Notes under the pieces: model-generated | Told to the model about the DNA's origin: nothing | Database searches by the model: none | Seen by the model: only the letters and a program-made list of their open reading frames with translations | In this document: in pieces, positions 9,139 to 18,209 of the stretch | Layout of the letters: every line of letters begins with the position of its first letter | Numbering within the stretch: the stretch's first letter is position 1 | Source of the DNA: JAJXWB01 sp037044955 | GTDB lineage: Bacteria; Pseudomonadota; Alphaproteobacteria; Rhizobiales; Beijerinckiaceae | Direction of reading: 5' to 3' | DNA length: 64,000 nt | Assembly (NCBI GenBank): GCA_037044955.1 | Contig: JBAOHX010000002.1 | Span: forward strand, 434,001 to 498,000 | Program-made: the position numbers and the translations under genes

Positions 9139-10101
9139 ATGAGCGCCAATGTTTCTCTCGGCTGGATCGGCATGGGCCGCATGGGCTATCCGATGGCCGA
9201 ACTGCTGCTGAAGGGCGGCTGCCAGGTTTCCATCTACAATCGTACTCGCGCGAAAGCCGAACCGCTTGCCGCCAAGGGCGGAGCGATCGTCGACAGGCCG
9301 GTCGACCTTGCTGGCTGCGACATCGTTTTCGCGATGGTGTCGACCGGCAAGGATCTCGAACAAGTCTATTTCGGCGACGGCGGCCTCCTGACCGGCAACC
9401 GCAGGAAGCCGCGCATTCTGGTCGACTGCTCCTCGATCGGCATCGATCAGTCGGAAGCGATCCGCAAGCGCATCAATGCCGCCGGCTGCGAATTCGTGTC
9501 CTCGCCGGTCAGCGGCAACGGCAAATGCGTCAAGGCCGGCAAGCTCTCGGCCGTCGCGTCCGGGCCGAAAGCCGCCTACGACGAAGTGAAGCCCTATCTC
9601 GCCAAGATCGCCAAGTCGGGCGTCTCCTACGTCGGCGAAGGCGAACTCGCGCGTATCTGCAAGATCGCGCACAATGTGTTTCTCGGCGTCGTTATCCAGA
9701 ACCTCGCTGAAATCACCATTCTCGCGCAGAAGGCCGGCGTGCCGCGCCATGCCTTCCTCGACTTCATGAACGCGAGCGTGCTCGGCTCCGTCTTCTCGAA
9801 ATACAAGAGCAACGCCTTCGTCAATCTCGACTGGACGACCACATTCACGCCAACCCTGCTGCGCAAGGATCTCGACCTCGGCCTGAAGGCCGCGCGCGAT
9901 CTCGACGTGCCGGTTCCCGTGACAGCCGCGACGCGCGAAGCGCTGCAGGCGCATTTCGGCGCCGCGTCGCTGCAGCCCGATCCTGCCGGATATCTCGAAA
10001 AGGATTTCGCGGCTCTGATCGAAACGGTCGCGCTCGGCGCAGGCCTCAAGCTGACGCCGGAGAACGTTCCGATGCCGACAGGCCTCGAAGTCGAAGGCTG
10101 A
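9139..10101 (+). CDS. NAD(P)-dependent oxidoreductase, 3-hydroxyisobutyrate dehydrogenase family
   Basis: Beta-hydroxyacid dehydrogenase of 320 residues. The N-terminus has the Rossmann fingerprint LGWIGMGRMGYPMAELLLKG; the substrate-binding segment is FVSSPVSGNGKCVKAGKLS (the D-A-P-V-S-G-G region of the family, with the usual DAP written here as SSP), and the catalytic lysine region is CKIAHNVFLGVV (K-x-x-x-N), followed by the all-helical dimerisation domain. Such enzymes oxidise 3-hydroxyisobutyrate, tartronate semialdehyde or related C3-C4 acids. Start ATG 9139 follows GGAG. It lies 26 bases after the M24 gene in the same direction, so joint transcription is likely. Confidence 0.82.
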   Translation: MSANVSLGWIGMGRMGYPMAELLLKGGCQVSIYNRTRAKAEPLAAKGGAIVDRPVDLAGCDIVFAMVSTGKDLEQVYFGDGGLLTGNRRKPRILVDCSSIGIDQSEAIRKRINAAGCEFVSSPVSGNGKCVKAGKLSAVASGPKAAYDEVKPYLAKIAKSGVSYVGEGELARICKIAHNVFLGVVIQNLAEITILAQKAGVPRHAFLDFMNASVLGSVFSKYKSNAFVNLDWTTTFTPTLLRKDLDLGLKAARDLDVPVPVTAATREALQAHFGAASLQPDPAGYLEKDFAALIETVALGAGLKLTPENVPMPTGLEVEG

Positions 10102-10141
10102 CGGCGCCAGGAAATTGCGAGGCGGCGAGAGGGAGGAACGC

Positions 10142-11152
10142 ATGCTGCTCGATCGCAGATCACTGATCGCAGGCGCCGCCGGCATGATCGCCGCGCCAGC
10201 CGTTCTGCATTCGCAAACCGCTGCGCCCGTCACCTTCGGCATAGGATTCGGCATCGGCTTCTTGCCGGCCTTCATCGCCGATCAACTAAAGCTGTTCGAA
10301 AAGTACGGCGCGCAGGCGGGCATGCCGTTGTCCGCGAACTTTGTCCGCTTCTCGGGCTCTTCCGCGATGCAGGACGCGCTTCTGTCCGGCTCGATCGATG
10401 CGGGCGCCTACGGCGTGGCGGCGATGCTGCTCGCCTGGGAGAAAGCGCGGGGCACGCCCCTGCAGATGTTCGGCGTCGCGGGCGTCACGACCCTGCCGCT
10501 TGTTCTGCTCACGAAACACGAGCGCATCAAGTCGCTCGCCGATTTCACGCAGAGCGACAAGATTGCCATGCCGGCGACCGTTTCGCCGCAGATGTATGCG
10601 CTGCAGATGGCGTCGGAAAAAATGTGGGGCGCGGGCCAGCACGATCGCCTCAAGACCAATGTCGTCAGCCTGCCGCATCCGGAAGCGCTCAATGCGTTGC
10701 TCGATCCCAACAGCGAAGTCGCCGCCTATTTTTCCTCCGCGCCGTTTACGCAGATCGCGCTGCGCAAGCCGGGCATCCGCAAGCTCCTGACCAGCGCCGA
10801 CGTCTACGGCGGCAAGTCGACCTTTCTCGCCTTCGGCGCGACGAAGAAGACTCTCGAAGCCCGCCCGAAACTGTCGACGATCGTCATTCAGGCGATGACC
10901 GAAGCCGCTGCGCTCATCCGCGACGACCGCAAGCAGGCCGCCGCGATCTACACGAAGGCCGAGCCGCAGAAAAACCTGTCCGCATCCGAAATCGAGGCGC
11001 TGATCGGCGAGCTGGCCGATGATTTCGGTCCCGACGTGCATGGCGTGCAGAAGACTGCCGACTTCATGCTGAGGATCGGACAATCGAAGACGAAGCTCGC
11101 AGCGTGGTCGGACGCCTTCGTGCCGGAACTCGCGCGGACGAAGAGCGACTGA
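10142..11152 (+). CDS. ABC transporter substrate-binding protein, NMT1/SsuA/TauA type
   Basis: Exported 336-residue binding protein with an N-terminal Tat-like or Sec signal (DRRSLIAGAAGMIAAPAVLHSQ). The order of motifs, FGIGFLPAFIADQLKLFEKYG, SGSSAMQDALLSGSIDAGAYG, FGVAGVTTLPLVLLTK and the SLADF-(T)Q segment, is that of periplasmic proteins for sulfonates, nitrate, taurine or thiamine precursors. GAGGAA precedes ATG 10142. No ABC permease or ATPase gene is adjacent within the window (a LacI gene follows), so it is an orphan component or its partners lie elsewhere. Confidence 0.8.
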   Translation: MLLDRRSLIAGAAGMIAAPAVLHSQTAAPVTFGIGFGIGFLPAFIADQLKLFEKYGAQAGMPLSANFVRFSGSSAMQDALLSGSIDAGAYGVAAMLLAWEKARGTPLQMFGVAGVTTLPLVLLTKHERIKSLADFTQSDKIAMPATVSPQMYALQMASEKMWGAGQHDRLKTNVVSLPHPEALNALLDPNSEVAAYFSSAPFTQIALRKPGIRKLLTSADVYGGKSTFLAFGATKKTLEARPKLSTIVIQAMTEAAALIRDDRKQAAAIYTKAEPQKNLSASEIEALIGELADDFGPDVHGVQKTADFMLRIGQSKTKLAAWSDAFVPELARTKSD

Positions 11153-11503
11153 CCACTGCTGGAAATCGCATCTTCTCACAGTGGAAGGCATCAGGAAGGT
11201 TCGCTCGCTCCGTTCAGGCGCTGTGCATGTGCTGAACAGCCCCTGGTTCGCCAATGCCGGCGACAGGCGTGGTTCGCCGGCGCCCGGAAACCTTGTCGAT
11301 CTCGCAGTTCTGTCCAGGGACGCACGAGTGTCGTGGGCGACGGAACAGCGAGAACCGAATTCTTATTGACAATCGCCGGCGGCAAAGTCGTACATGCCGC
11401 GGCCCACTTGCCCCGCTCGAAGTAGGGTAGGGCGGCGCAACATGTCGGCTGTCCGGCGCTGGATGTGGCCGCGTCGGGTAAGGGAGTTGAGAGCGACGGC
11501 GGG
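11153..11503 (+). promoter_or_regulatory. Gene-free stretch with a candidate promoter for the LacI gene
   Basis: About 350 bases without a convincing gene. A weak inverted repeat CCACTG/CAGTGG (11153-11158 and 11179-11184) follows the binding-protein stop. TTGACA at 11366-11371 is a consensus -35 box; the best -10 near it is TACATG at 11391-11396 (19-base spacing), which is poor. No clear LacI-type operator palindrome was found. Confidence 0.3.
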
Positions 11504-12583
11504 ATGCGAAAGCTCATGCGCGAAAAGGAAATCGCCTCCGGATCGCTCCGGTCGAAGTCGTCGACGCGCCGCGCGACGATCAAGCAGGTTGCAGAAGCGA
11601 CTGGCGTTCATCCGTCCACCGTCTCACGCGCCCTGAGCGCATCGGCAAGCCATCTCCTTACCGAGGCTGTGGCTGAACGCATTCGTGAAACAGCCGCCGC
11701 AATGGGCTACCAACGCAATGCGGTCGCCGCTGGCCTGCGCACCGGGCGTTCGAAGCTGATCGGCGTTCTGGCGCCCGACATCGCCGACCCCGGTTTCCCG
11801 CCCATCCTCGGCGGTCTGGCAGAGGCGCTGGGACAGCACGGCTATGCCACACTCGTCGCCGACGTGGGCGGCGATCGCAACCGGCAGGGCGAGTTGATCG
11901 ACCGCCTGCTTGCACAAGGCGTCGACGGTCTCGTGCTCGCGACCGTCGCGCGCAAAGACCCGGCGATCCTGCAATGCCAACGCTCCGGCGCGCCGGTCGT
12001 CCTGATCAATCGCGTCGACGACGCGGGTCGCCTGCCGGCGGTCGTGTCCGATGATGCGAGGGGCATGCGCATGGCGGTTGAACATCTGGTCGCGCTCGGC
12101 CACCGCCGTATCGGCCACGTCGCCGGCCCGCAGGACATATCGACCGGCGCCATTCGACGTGCAGGGTTCGAGGCTGCAGTCGCCGACGCGAAGCTCCGGG
12201 ATGCGCCGGTCGAATTCGCTACGGCCTACACGCGTGCGGCGGGCGAACAGGCTGCGCTCCGGCTGCTTGCGCGCAAGCCGCGCCCGACGGCAATTGTCGC
12301 AGCCAACGATCTCTTGGCCATCGGCGTCTACGATGCGCTCGCCGCGGCGGGGCTCGCGTGTCCCGGGGATGTCTCGGTCGTCGGCCACAACGACATGCCC
12401 TATGTCGACATGCTTGCGCCGCCGCTGACCACCGTGCGTATCGCGCAAAGAGACATCGGCCGACAGGCCGCCCAGATTCTCATACAAAGAATCGACGGCG
12501 CGCCGGCCCGCAATGCGCGCGTCATGCTTGGCTCCGAACTGGCGGTCCGCGCCTCAACCGCGGCTCCACGCTCGAAAATCTAG
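11504..12583 (+). CDS. LacI-family transcriptional regulator
   Basis: DNA-binding repressor of about 359 residues. The N-terminal helix-turn-helix and hinge helix read ATIKQVAEATGVHPSTVSRAL and AMGYQRNAVAAGLRTGRS; the rest is a periplasmic-binding-protein-like effector domain (LIGVLAPDIADPGFPPILGG, VDGLVLATVARKD, GHRRIGHVAGP, PTAIVAANDLLAIGVYDAL, VVGHNDMPYVDMLAPPLTTV). Start is uncertain: GTG 11465, ATG 11504 and ATG 11516 are in frame; AGGGAG at 11481 is too far from 11504 for certainty. Effector is probably a sugar or small carboxylate; target genes are unknown, but the upstream binding protein is the nearest candidate. Confidence 0.85.
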   Translation: MRKLMREKEIASGSLRSKSSTRRATIKQVAEATGVHPSTVSRALSASASHLLTEAVAERIRETAAAMGYQRNAVAAGLRTGRSKLIGVLAPDIADPGFPPILGGLAEALGQHGYATLVADVGGDRNRQGELIDRLLAQGVDGLVLATVARKDPAILQCQRSGAPVVLINRVDDAGRLPAVVSDDARGMRMAVEHLVALGHRRIGHVAGPQDISTGAIRRAGFEAAVADAKLRDAPVEFATAYTRAAGEQAALRLLARKPRPTAIVAANDLLAIGVYDALAAAGLACPGDVSVVGHNDMPYVDMLAPPLTTVRIAQRDIGRQAAQILIQRIDGAPARNARVMLGSELAVRASTAAPRSKI

Positions 12584-12593
12584 CAGTATTCTC

Positions 12594-12633
12594 GACAAGG
12601 CAGATGGCCGTGCAAGTTAGGCTTGCTCTTGTC
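12594..12633 (+). terminator. Possible nested hairpin after the LacI gene
   Basis: GACAAG (12594-12599) pairs with CTTGTC (12628-12633) and encloses GCAAG-TTAGG-CTTGC (12612-12626). It lies 10 bases after the LacI stop, between two convergent genes. The large internal loop and lack of a T run make this weak. Nothing else was recognised in the convergent gap 12584-12805. Confidence 0.25.
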
Positions 12634-12805
12634 TGCGTATCGATGGCCGCGATTTCGAATGCTTCGCTTGCGTGCCGCTCTGCGAGCGCGCGATCCGCAC
12701 GCCGCAGTTCGGAGAGAATTTCGAACCGTCCGCCAGGGAGGAGCGGCACGCCATGCAAGATGCGGTCCGGGCGACTACGCGACGCGCCAGCCCGGCGCGC
12801 TTTGG

Positions 12806-13987
12806 CTACAGCGCCGCCTGGATCGCCCGCATCAAGCGCAAGCGCAGCGCCCCGTCATTGCCCTCGAGCGAGATCACGAAACGCACCTTTCCATGCCTGG
12901 ACGTGTCGACGTATCCAGCCAGCGTGCGTACGCCGTCGAAGGTGCCGGTCTTGTATGCGGCGCCCTTGCCGCGCTTGAGCAGGTCGGCTTGAGGCGCAAG
13001 CAGGCCGAGCACCTTGGCGAGACCGCGCGCCGTGAAGTGGTTGCCGCGGCTGATGCCCGAACCTTCCTCGAGGTGGATGGATTGCGCGAGATCGTGCGCG
13101 GCGAGCATGTCGTTCGCCACTTTCAGCGACTTGTCGAGGCTGACCGGCGCGCCGAGACGATGCGCGCCGATCTCCAGGAACACCTGGTTGGCTATGTAAT
13201 TGTTCGAACCGACGAGCAACTCGTGAAGGATCCTGGACAGCGGGCGCGACTGCCGGTGCACATAGACAGGCGCGAGGCCCGCCGGCGTCGACCCGGTCGC
13301 AATCTTGCCCTTGACGCTGCCGCCGGCCTTTTCGATGAACGCGGCGAGCAGTTCGCCGGCATATTGCAGGCTCATCGCGGGATCCTGAGCCAGGCTGATG
13401 CGGTCTCGCCCCTTGGGCGCGCGTTTGCGGAATTGGCTGATCGCCAGCGGCGTGATCGGAGTTTGCTTCTCGGCGGAGAGGACGCTCGCGCCGCGGCGCA
13501 CGGCGTAAATCGTGTTGAAATTGACGGCCAAGGCGGAATTCAGAGCGTTGTAGGATTCCGTCGAGTCCTCAATGCCCGGGATGCGCAGATTGGCGGGATA
13601 GTAGCTCGCGTCGAGCACGATGCCGGCGAGCGGCGCCTTGCCGGTCGCGGCGACCAGTTCCTTTGCAAGCTGCGCGAGTTCCTCGGAGATGAGGAAGGGA
13701 TCGCCGCCGCCGCGCACGTACAATGTCCTGTTTTCGTCCAGGTGGAAGCTGGTCTGGAAGCGGTAGTCCCTGCCCAGCGTCTCGAGCGCCAGCCAGGCGG
13801 TCACAAGCTTGGCGACCGAGGCGGGGACGAAGGGTTTATCGGCATTCTGCGCGACGAGCTCCTTGCCCTCGGCGTCCACCACGAGCACAAGCCCCGCCGG
13901 CGCCAGCGCCGCGAGCTGCTCCTTGACCCCGGCCAGAGCCGAGGCTGGCAGCAAGAGCAGGGCGATGACGAGCAGGCGAGACCACAT
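12806..13987 (-). CDS. dacB: D-alanyl-D-alanine carboxypeptidase/endopeptidase, PBP4 (S13) family
   Basis: Periplasmic penicillin-binding protein that trims peptidoglycan peptides, 393 residues. A signal peptide (MWSRLLVIALLLLPASALA) fixes the start at 13987; readings further upstream have no signal. All three active-site motifs are present: SVAK with nucleophile Ser at residue 57, SNN (SxN) in LLVGSNNYIANQ, and KTG in AAYKTGTFDGV. It is shorter than E. coli PBP4 (about 477), with a reduced insert between SxxK and SxN, as in many alphaproteobacterial members. It is transcribed away from the exported-protein block that begins at 14283; the 295-base gap between them should hold both promoters, but no clear boxes were seen. 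Confidence 0.88.
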   Translation of the reverse strand: MWSRLLVIALLLLPASALAGVKEQLAALAPAGLVLVVDAEGKELVAQNADKPFVPASVAKLVTAWLALETLGRDYRFQTSFHLDENRTLYVRGGGDPFLISEELAQLAKELVAATGKAPLAGIVLDASYYPANLRIPGIEDSTESYNALNSALAVNFNTIYAVRRGASVLSAEKQTPITPLAISQFRKRAPKGRDRISLAQDPAMSLQYAGELLAAFIEKAGGSVKGKIATGSTPAGLAPVYVHRQSRPLSRILHELLVGSNNYIANQVFLEIGAHRLGAPVSLDKSLKVANDMLAAHDLAQSIHLEEGSGISRGNHFTARGLAKVLGLLAPQADLLKRGKGAAYKTGTFDGVRTLAGYVDTSRHGKVRFVISLEGNDGALRLRLMRAIQAAL

Positions 13988-14282
13988 GGCGATTTCCACA
14001 CAAGCCCGGTTCGGGGAACACGCGCGCTCACTCATTATTGCGCCTCGACCCGGTTGGTCAAAGCTGGCCCATTTCACCGGCATCGTCAGAATCTGTCCGA
14101 GAGCGTGTCGATGATGTGTGCGCCGTCGCGCCCGCCAACGGTTCGGATGCCGTTCGTCGCGAGCGCTTGGCGTGGCCCGGTCGCCCCGGTGAAGAGAGAA
14201 ATGGCGTTTGACGCGTCACAAAGCGCCTCCCGTCGGCGGGAACTAGTCTCCATTCGTCCATCGAGGGGAGCCGAGGTGTTTG

Positions 14283-15899
14283 ATGGCGCCGAGAAAGTGG
14301 GCGATGCGCCCCATCCTTCCGACCGCGATTGCAGCGCTTTATTTGGCGGGTGGGCAGCTTTGCGCCCGCGCCCAGACTTTCGAAGAGCCCCGGTTCGCAT
14401 TCGTCCTGCGTACGCCGCCGGGCTTCACCGGCTCGAAGAGCGTGGAGGGCGGCGTCTCCACATGGAAGTTGCGCAGTGACAAGAGCGGCGCGGCTCTGGG
14501 CGAGAATGAGCTCGTATCGGTGACGGTAAGCGCGCTCCCGCGCACCGCGGGTCGCGATCCGCAGGAAGAATTTCGTGGTTATGCGGATGCGTTTGCGTCG
14601 CAGATTTTGCACGGCGGCGCTGTCGATGATTTTCGTTCAGCCAGGTTCGCGGGACATGAAGGATTCGTCGCCGGGGCGCGCGGCTCGCTCGACCTGGGCG
14701 CCGGAAAGCGCCCTGCGGTCGCGCGCCTGCTGCTCATGGAAGTAGACAACAATCATGTCATCGTGTCGGCGATCGCGCTCGGCGGGGGCGACAAGGCCTA
14801 TGCGGAAGTCGGAACGCCCAACGGCATCTTTGCGCCGGCTGAACTCATGATCACGGCGGCGCCATCGGCGCAGTCCTCCGAAAACGCGAAGGCGCAGCAG
14901 GCGAGGCCCACCGGGCCGCTCTTGAAGGCCGAAATCAGCAATATCGACGCCGTTCAGAACGGGCCGCGTGCGGTGACGGAGATAAGGCTCCAGCAGCCCG
15001 TATTCATCCGCTCGTTGCGGACATACCACTGGAACAACGGACGCGGCGCGCCGCCCGGCGTGATGAGGCTCGTCGGCGGCGACGGGCGCGAGGTCGGCTC
15101 GTGGAAGGCGCGCGGCGAACCCGGCCAGGGAGGAGCGCCGAATGCATACTGGGTCGCGTCCGTGAACCAGACGATCGGCCCTGGCTCTTATGTCCTGCGA
15201 ACCTCGAGCGATGCGACCTGGTCGACGAACGCCGGCGCCGGCTGGCGCGGGTTCTATACGATTGAATACCAGCGCATGGAGCCCGCGCCGCTTCAGAGCG
15301 CGCCCGAGACTTTCGATGCGGCGCGCGCGAAATTCGACGCGTTCATGCGTACACGTGACTCCAGCGCATGGAAGGCCGCCGCAGATGCGGCGCGCACGTT
15401 CGCAGACGCAAATCCGCAGAAAGTGGAAGGCTGGCGTCTGCTGGCCCGCATCTATGCGGCTTCGCCCGCAGAACAATTCGCAGAGCCGGATTCGACCGTG
15501 CGCGCACTGGAACATGTCATTGCGTTGGATCCGAAGGATGCTGCGGCGCGCATGTCGCTCGCCGCGTTGTTGATCAAGCGGAACGCATTTGAGGCGGCCA
15601 TAGATCAAGTCGAAGCCGCATTGGCGGTCAAGCCGGAACTCGCCACGCCCGCCGTATTGAGAGACACGGCGCGCTTGTACGCCAGGGCCGGCCTGAGCGA
15701 ACGCGGTTTGGCCTTCTTCGCCGACTTCTCAAAACGTCATCGGGACGTGCGGTCGGTTCCATTGGCGCAAGCGATCCTGTTGAAGGAGGCCGGCCGGGCC
15801 GCCGAGGCGCTCCTGCTCGTGCGCAAGATCGCCAACGATCCGGGCTCCCCCATCGCGGACGCAGCCGAAGCGCGCAAGTTGATGGACGCATGGCTTTGA
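14283..15899 (+). CDS. Exported TPR protein, left member of a paralogous pair
   Basis: Predicted 538-residue exported protein of unknown function. A signal peptide ends around CARAQ; the start may be ATG 14283 or ATG 14304 (MRPILPTAIAALYLAGG). The N-terminal 170 residues form an alpha/beta domain (FEEPRFAFVLRTPPGF...ARLLLMEVDNNHVIVSAIAL) that resembles PsbP/DUF1795-type folds by pattern only. A central beta-rich part (PVFIRSLRTYHWNNGRG...GSYVLRTSSDATWSTN) follows, then a TPR region from about residue 350 (WRLLARIYAAS, VIALDPKDAAARMSLAALLI). The TPR part is clearly related to that of the protein at 27708-29444. It is followed after 13 bases by the Lys/Asp-repeat protein gene, probably in one operon. 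Confidence 0.7.
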   Translation: MAPRKWAMRPILPTAIAALYLAGGQLCARAQTFEEPRFAFVLRTPPGFTGSKSVEGGVSTWKLRSDKSGAALGENELVSVTVSALPRTAGRDPQEEFRGYADAFASQILHGGAVDDFRSARFAGHEGFVAGARGSLDLGAGKRPAVARLLLMEVDNNHVIVSAIALGGGDKAYAEVGTPNGIFAPAELMITAAPSAQSSENAKAQQARPTGPLLKAEISNIDAVQNGPRAVTEIRLQQPVFIRSLRTYHWNNGRGAPPGVMRLVGGDGREVGSWKARGEPGQGGAPNAYWVASVNQTIGPGSYVLRTSSDATWSTNAGAGWRGFYTIEYQRMEPAPLQSAPETFDAARAKFDAFMRTRDSSAWKAAADAARTFADANPQKVEGWRLLARIYAASPAEQFAEPDSTVRALEHVIALDPKDAAARMSLAALLIKRNAFEAAIDQVEAALAVKPELATPAVLRDTARLYARAGLSERGLAFFADFSKRHRDVRSVPLAQAILLKEAGRAAEALLLVRKIANDPGSPIADAAEARKLMDAWL

Positions 15900-15912
15900 C
15901 GAGGTGAACGGC

Positions 15913-17961
15913 ATGTCGACTACCGCCAAGCAATCGACCGGCAACCGCTCCGGGGCAGGGCGGCGGCGCAGCCGCGCGGTGATGGCGGCGTTGGCGGCGA
16001 CGATCATCGTGAGCGGAGGAGCGCCTACCGTGACGCCGGCCCATGCGCAATTCGGGGCCGTCAAGGATGCGTGGAACTGGTTCAAGGGCAAAGGCGGCAT
16101 GGGCCAGCGCAACAAGGACGACAAGGAACGTATCCTTTCCGTCCTCGCGCATGAACGCTACGTGAGCGTTAGCAACGGACACGTCGAGATAAGGGACGGC
16201 GACGGCCTGCGCGAGCTTTATGCGTCGCTGCGAGAGGCCGGCAAGCTGAACCGGATGCCGAAATACGCCGACGACAAGGACAATACAAATTCGGGCACGT
16301 TCTGGCGCAGCTTTTTCGACGGCAAGGATCATCTCGAACCGGATATGCCGGCGGTCGCCGACCCGATCGCCAACGACAATTCCGGGCTCGCATCCAATAT
16401 TCACGCGCAACTGCAGGTCGATTCCATCCGATATGCCGATTCGGCCGCAACGCTGAAAGTGCGAGGCATCGACGTGATGGATCAGGATCTGCGGCGCGGA
16501 GTGGCTACCGGCGCCAACGTCATGATCCAATCGCTCAACGCGCTGACCGGCGGGACGTCCGGCCAGGCCGTGAAATGGATGGAGGAGGCGGCAAAGGCCG
16601 CAAAGGAAGCGCAGGGAGACCCGACCGGAACCGCAAAGGGCTATCTGAAGGATCACGTCAGCGACGCGCTGAAGGAGATCGTGGAGGACAAGATCAAATC
16701 AGCGATGGGAGAAGCGAACTACGAGAAGATCATGGAGGGCTACAAGTCGTACGGCGACAAGCAGGAACGGCTCAAGGCGTTCATGCAGGACATGTACGAG
16801 AAGACCGGCGATTCACGTTTCAACGATGCGGGCCAACTTCTCGACAAGGCTTCTCCGGAGGCGCTCGCGACAATGTTGGCGGAAAAGTCGCGCGCGCTGC
16901 TCGATGCGACGAAACAGAAGGAGAAAGCCGACAAGGACAAGTCGGCGGACAAGGATAAATCAGCGGACAAGGACAGCAGCGCCAACAAGGACAAGGCGAC
17001 GGATATCGACCAGGTCGCAACCAAGGAGGGACAGAAGGAAAAGGAGAAGACAGCCGACAAGGACAAGAAGGCGGAAAAGGACGGGACCGGCGCGACCGAG
17101 AAAAGCGAGGGTGGGAAAAGCGGTCAGGACAAGCAGACGGCAGGAGCCGACGGCAAGGGATCGAAGTCCTGGGACGACATGTCGGACGCCGAAAAGCGCG
17201 ACGCTCTGAAGGCCAACGATCCAGCGGCCTGGCAGGCTTTCGGGGAGCTGACCGCAAAGGATCCCAACAAGGCGGTAGCCATTCTCTCGACCAAGAAAAG
17301 CGGGAAGCCAGAGGAGCCGAAGGGCGACGGGAGCGCGCCCGATCTCGGAACGGCTATCGCTGACGCCGGGGCGGATACGTCGAATGAGGAGGTCACGTCG
17401 GCGCCGACGACTCCTGCTCCCGTTCCGTCGTCGCCATCGACGACCAGCGAAGTGGAAGGCGGTTGGCTCGAGGACTCAAATGGCAGGACCAAGGTCGTCT
17501 ATATCAACGACGCCAAAGGCAATCGCATAGGCGGTTATTATATCCACTACGACAAGAACGGGCGTGAAATCGGCCGCGAGACCTTCACGGAGACGCCGAA
17601 CACGCCAACGGTTCAGGAGCCGGCAGCGACCCTGAGCGGACGTTATCAGGGTCCGATTTCCGGCGCATCGAGCGGTTCGATCGCGTTGACCGTTTCCGGC
17701 TCGAGTGTGAACGGAACGGTGACCGGCGTATTCAAGGGCGATTCGTTCCGGGCGAGTTTTTCGGGCTCGCTCAACGGCGACGGCTCCTTCAGCGCGCCGG
17801 CGCAGGGCGTGCTGCAAGGCAATTGGGGCGACCATGTCACGCCATATCCGTTCAATGGGCGCGTCAGCGGCCGGGTCGACGGGCGTGGAGGGACCGGTAC
17901 ATGGTCCGGCAAGAATCAATGGGGCGGAGGCAGTGGAACGTGGCGGGCGTCAAAGGGCTGA
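15913..17961 (+). CDS. Exported protein with Lys/Asp-rich repeats and a C-terminal Gly/Ser beta domain
   Basis: No family recognised. The 682-residue protein begins with a long signal peptide (hydrophobic AVMAALAATIIVSGG, cleavage near PAHAQ). Residues about 30-330 are soluble, alpha-helical and charged (AVKDAWNWFKGKGG, QAVKWMEEAAKAAKEAQGD). From about 335 to 400 the chain is a low-complexity tract built on K-A-D-K-D-K-S units (16919-17100), likely an extended spacer. After a Pro/Ser/Thr linker, the last 110 residues are a Gly/Ser-rich beta domain (GRYQGPISG, VSGSSVNGTVTGVF, GGGSGTWRASKG). The GAGGTG site at 15901-15906 selects ATG 15913. Together with its neighbours it suggests an envelope or surface-associated assembly; the role is unknown. 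Confidence 0.7.
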   Translation: MSTTAKQSTGNRSGAGRRRSRAVMAALAATIIVSGGAPTVTPAHAQFGAVKDAWNWFKGKGGMGQRNKDDKERILSVLAHERYVSVSNGHVEIRDGDGLRELYASLREAGKLNRMPKYADDKDNTNSGTFWRSFFDGKDHLEPDMPAVADPIANDNSGLASNIHAQLQVDSIRYADSAATLKVRGIDVMDQDLRRGVATGANVMIQSLNALTGGTSGQAVKWMEEAAKAAKEAQGDPTGTAKGYLKDHVSDALKEIVEDKIKSAMGEANYEKIMEGYKSYGDKQERLKAFMQDMYEKTGDSRFNDAGQLLDKASPEALATMLAEKSRALLDATKQKEKADKDKSADKDKSADKDSSANKDKATDIDQVATKEGQKEKEKTADKDKKAEKDGTGATEKSEGGKSGQDKQTAGADGKGSKSWDDMSDAEKRDALKANDPAAWQAFGELTAKDPNKAVAILSTKKSGKPEEPKGDGSAPDLGTAIADAGADTSNEEVTSAPTTPAPVPSSPSTTSEVEGGWLEDSNGRTKVVYINDAKGNRIGGYYIHYDKNGREIGRETFTETPNTPTVQEPAATLSGRYQGPISGASSGSIALTVSGSSVNGTVTGVFKGDSFRASFSGSLNGDGSFSAPAQGVLQGNWGDHVTPYPFNGRVSGRVDGRGGTGTWSGKNQWGGGSGTWRASKG

Positions 17962-18172
17962 CGCCACGACTCGCTGGATCGAAACTTTTGAGCCGGATTG
18001 CGCATTCTGGTGAAAGTGTGCGCTGCCGCTGGCCCCATCACCGACTGGCGGGCGGCGGCAATGCCCGCGTCGGCCTTCGCTCCAGGCGAGGGAACCATAA
18101 AAGATCGCTTGCCTGGAATTCGTGGACCCGAGGTGTTGTAAACCAGCAGGGCCATGGCGGAAACGTAGCGTG

Positions 18173-18190
18173 CGCCGCACACGGGCGGCG
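18173..18190 (-). terminator. Hairpin downstream of the antisense membrane protein gene
   Basis: 6-bp GC stem CGCCGC / GCGGCG with a 6-base loop, 20 bases beyond the stop of the minus-strand gene. No T run. The rest of the convergent gap 17962-18209 contains no convincing gene. Confidence 0.3.
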
Positions 18191-18209
18191 TGGTCCGTCC
18201 CGCGATCCC

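Noticed and set aside
12584..12805. Short frames between the LacI and dacB genes
   Set aside because: No ribosome sites or conserved motifs, and they overlap the ends of both real genes.
16919..17100. Repeated GACAAGGACAAG-like DNA as a possible CRISPR or structural repeat
   Set aside because: The repeats are in frame, degenerate and explained by the Lys/Asp-rich protein tract; there are no spacers.
17916..18182. 88-codon minus-strand frame in the gap after the Lys/Asp-repeat gene
   Set aside because: No ribosome site, no recognised family, mixed third-base composition and overlap with the end of a real gene; possible but not supportable.
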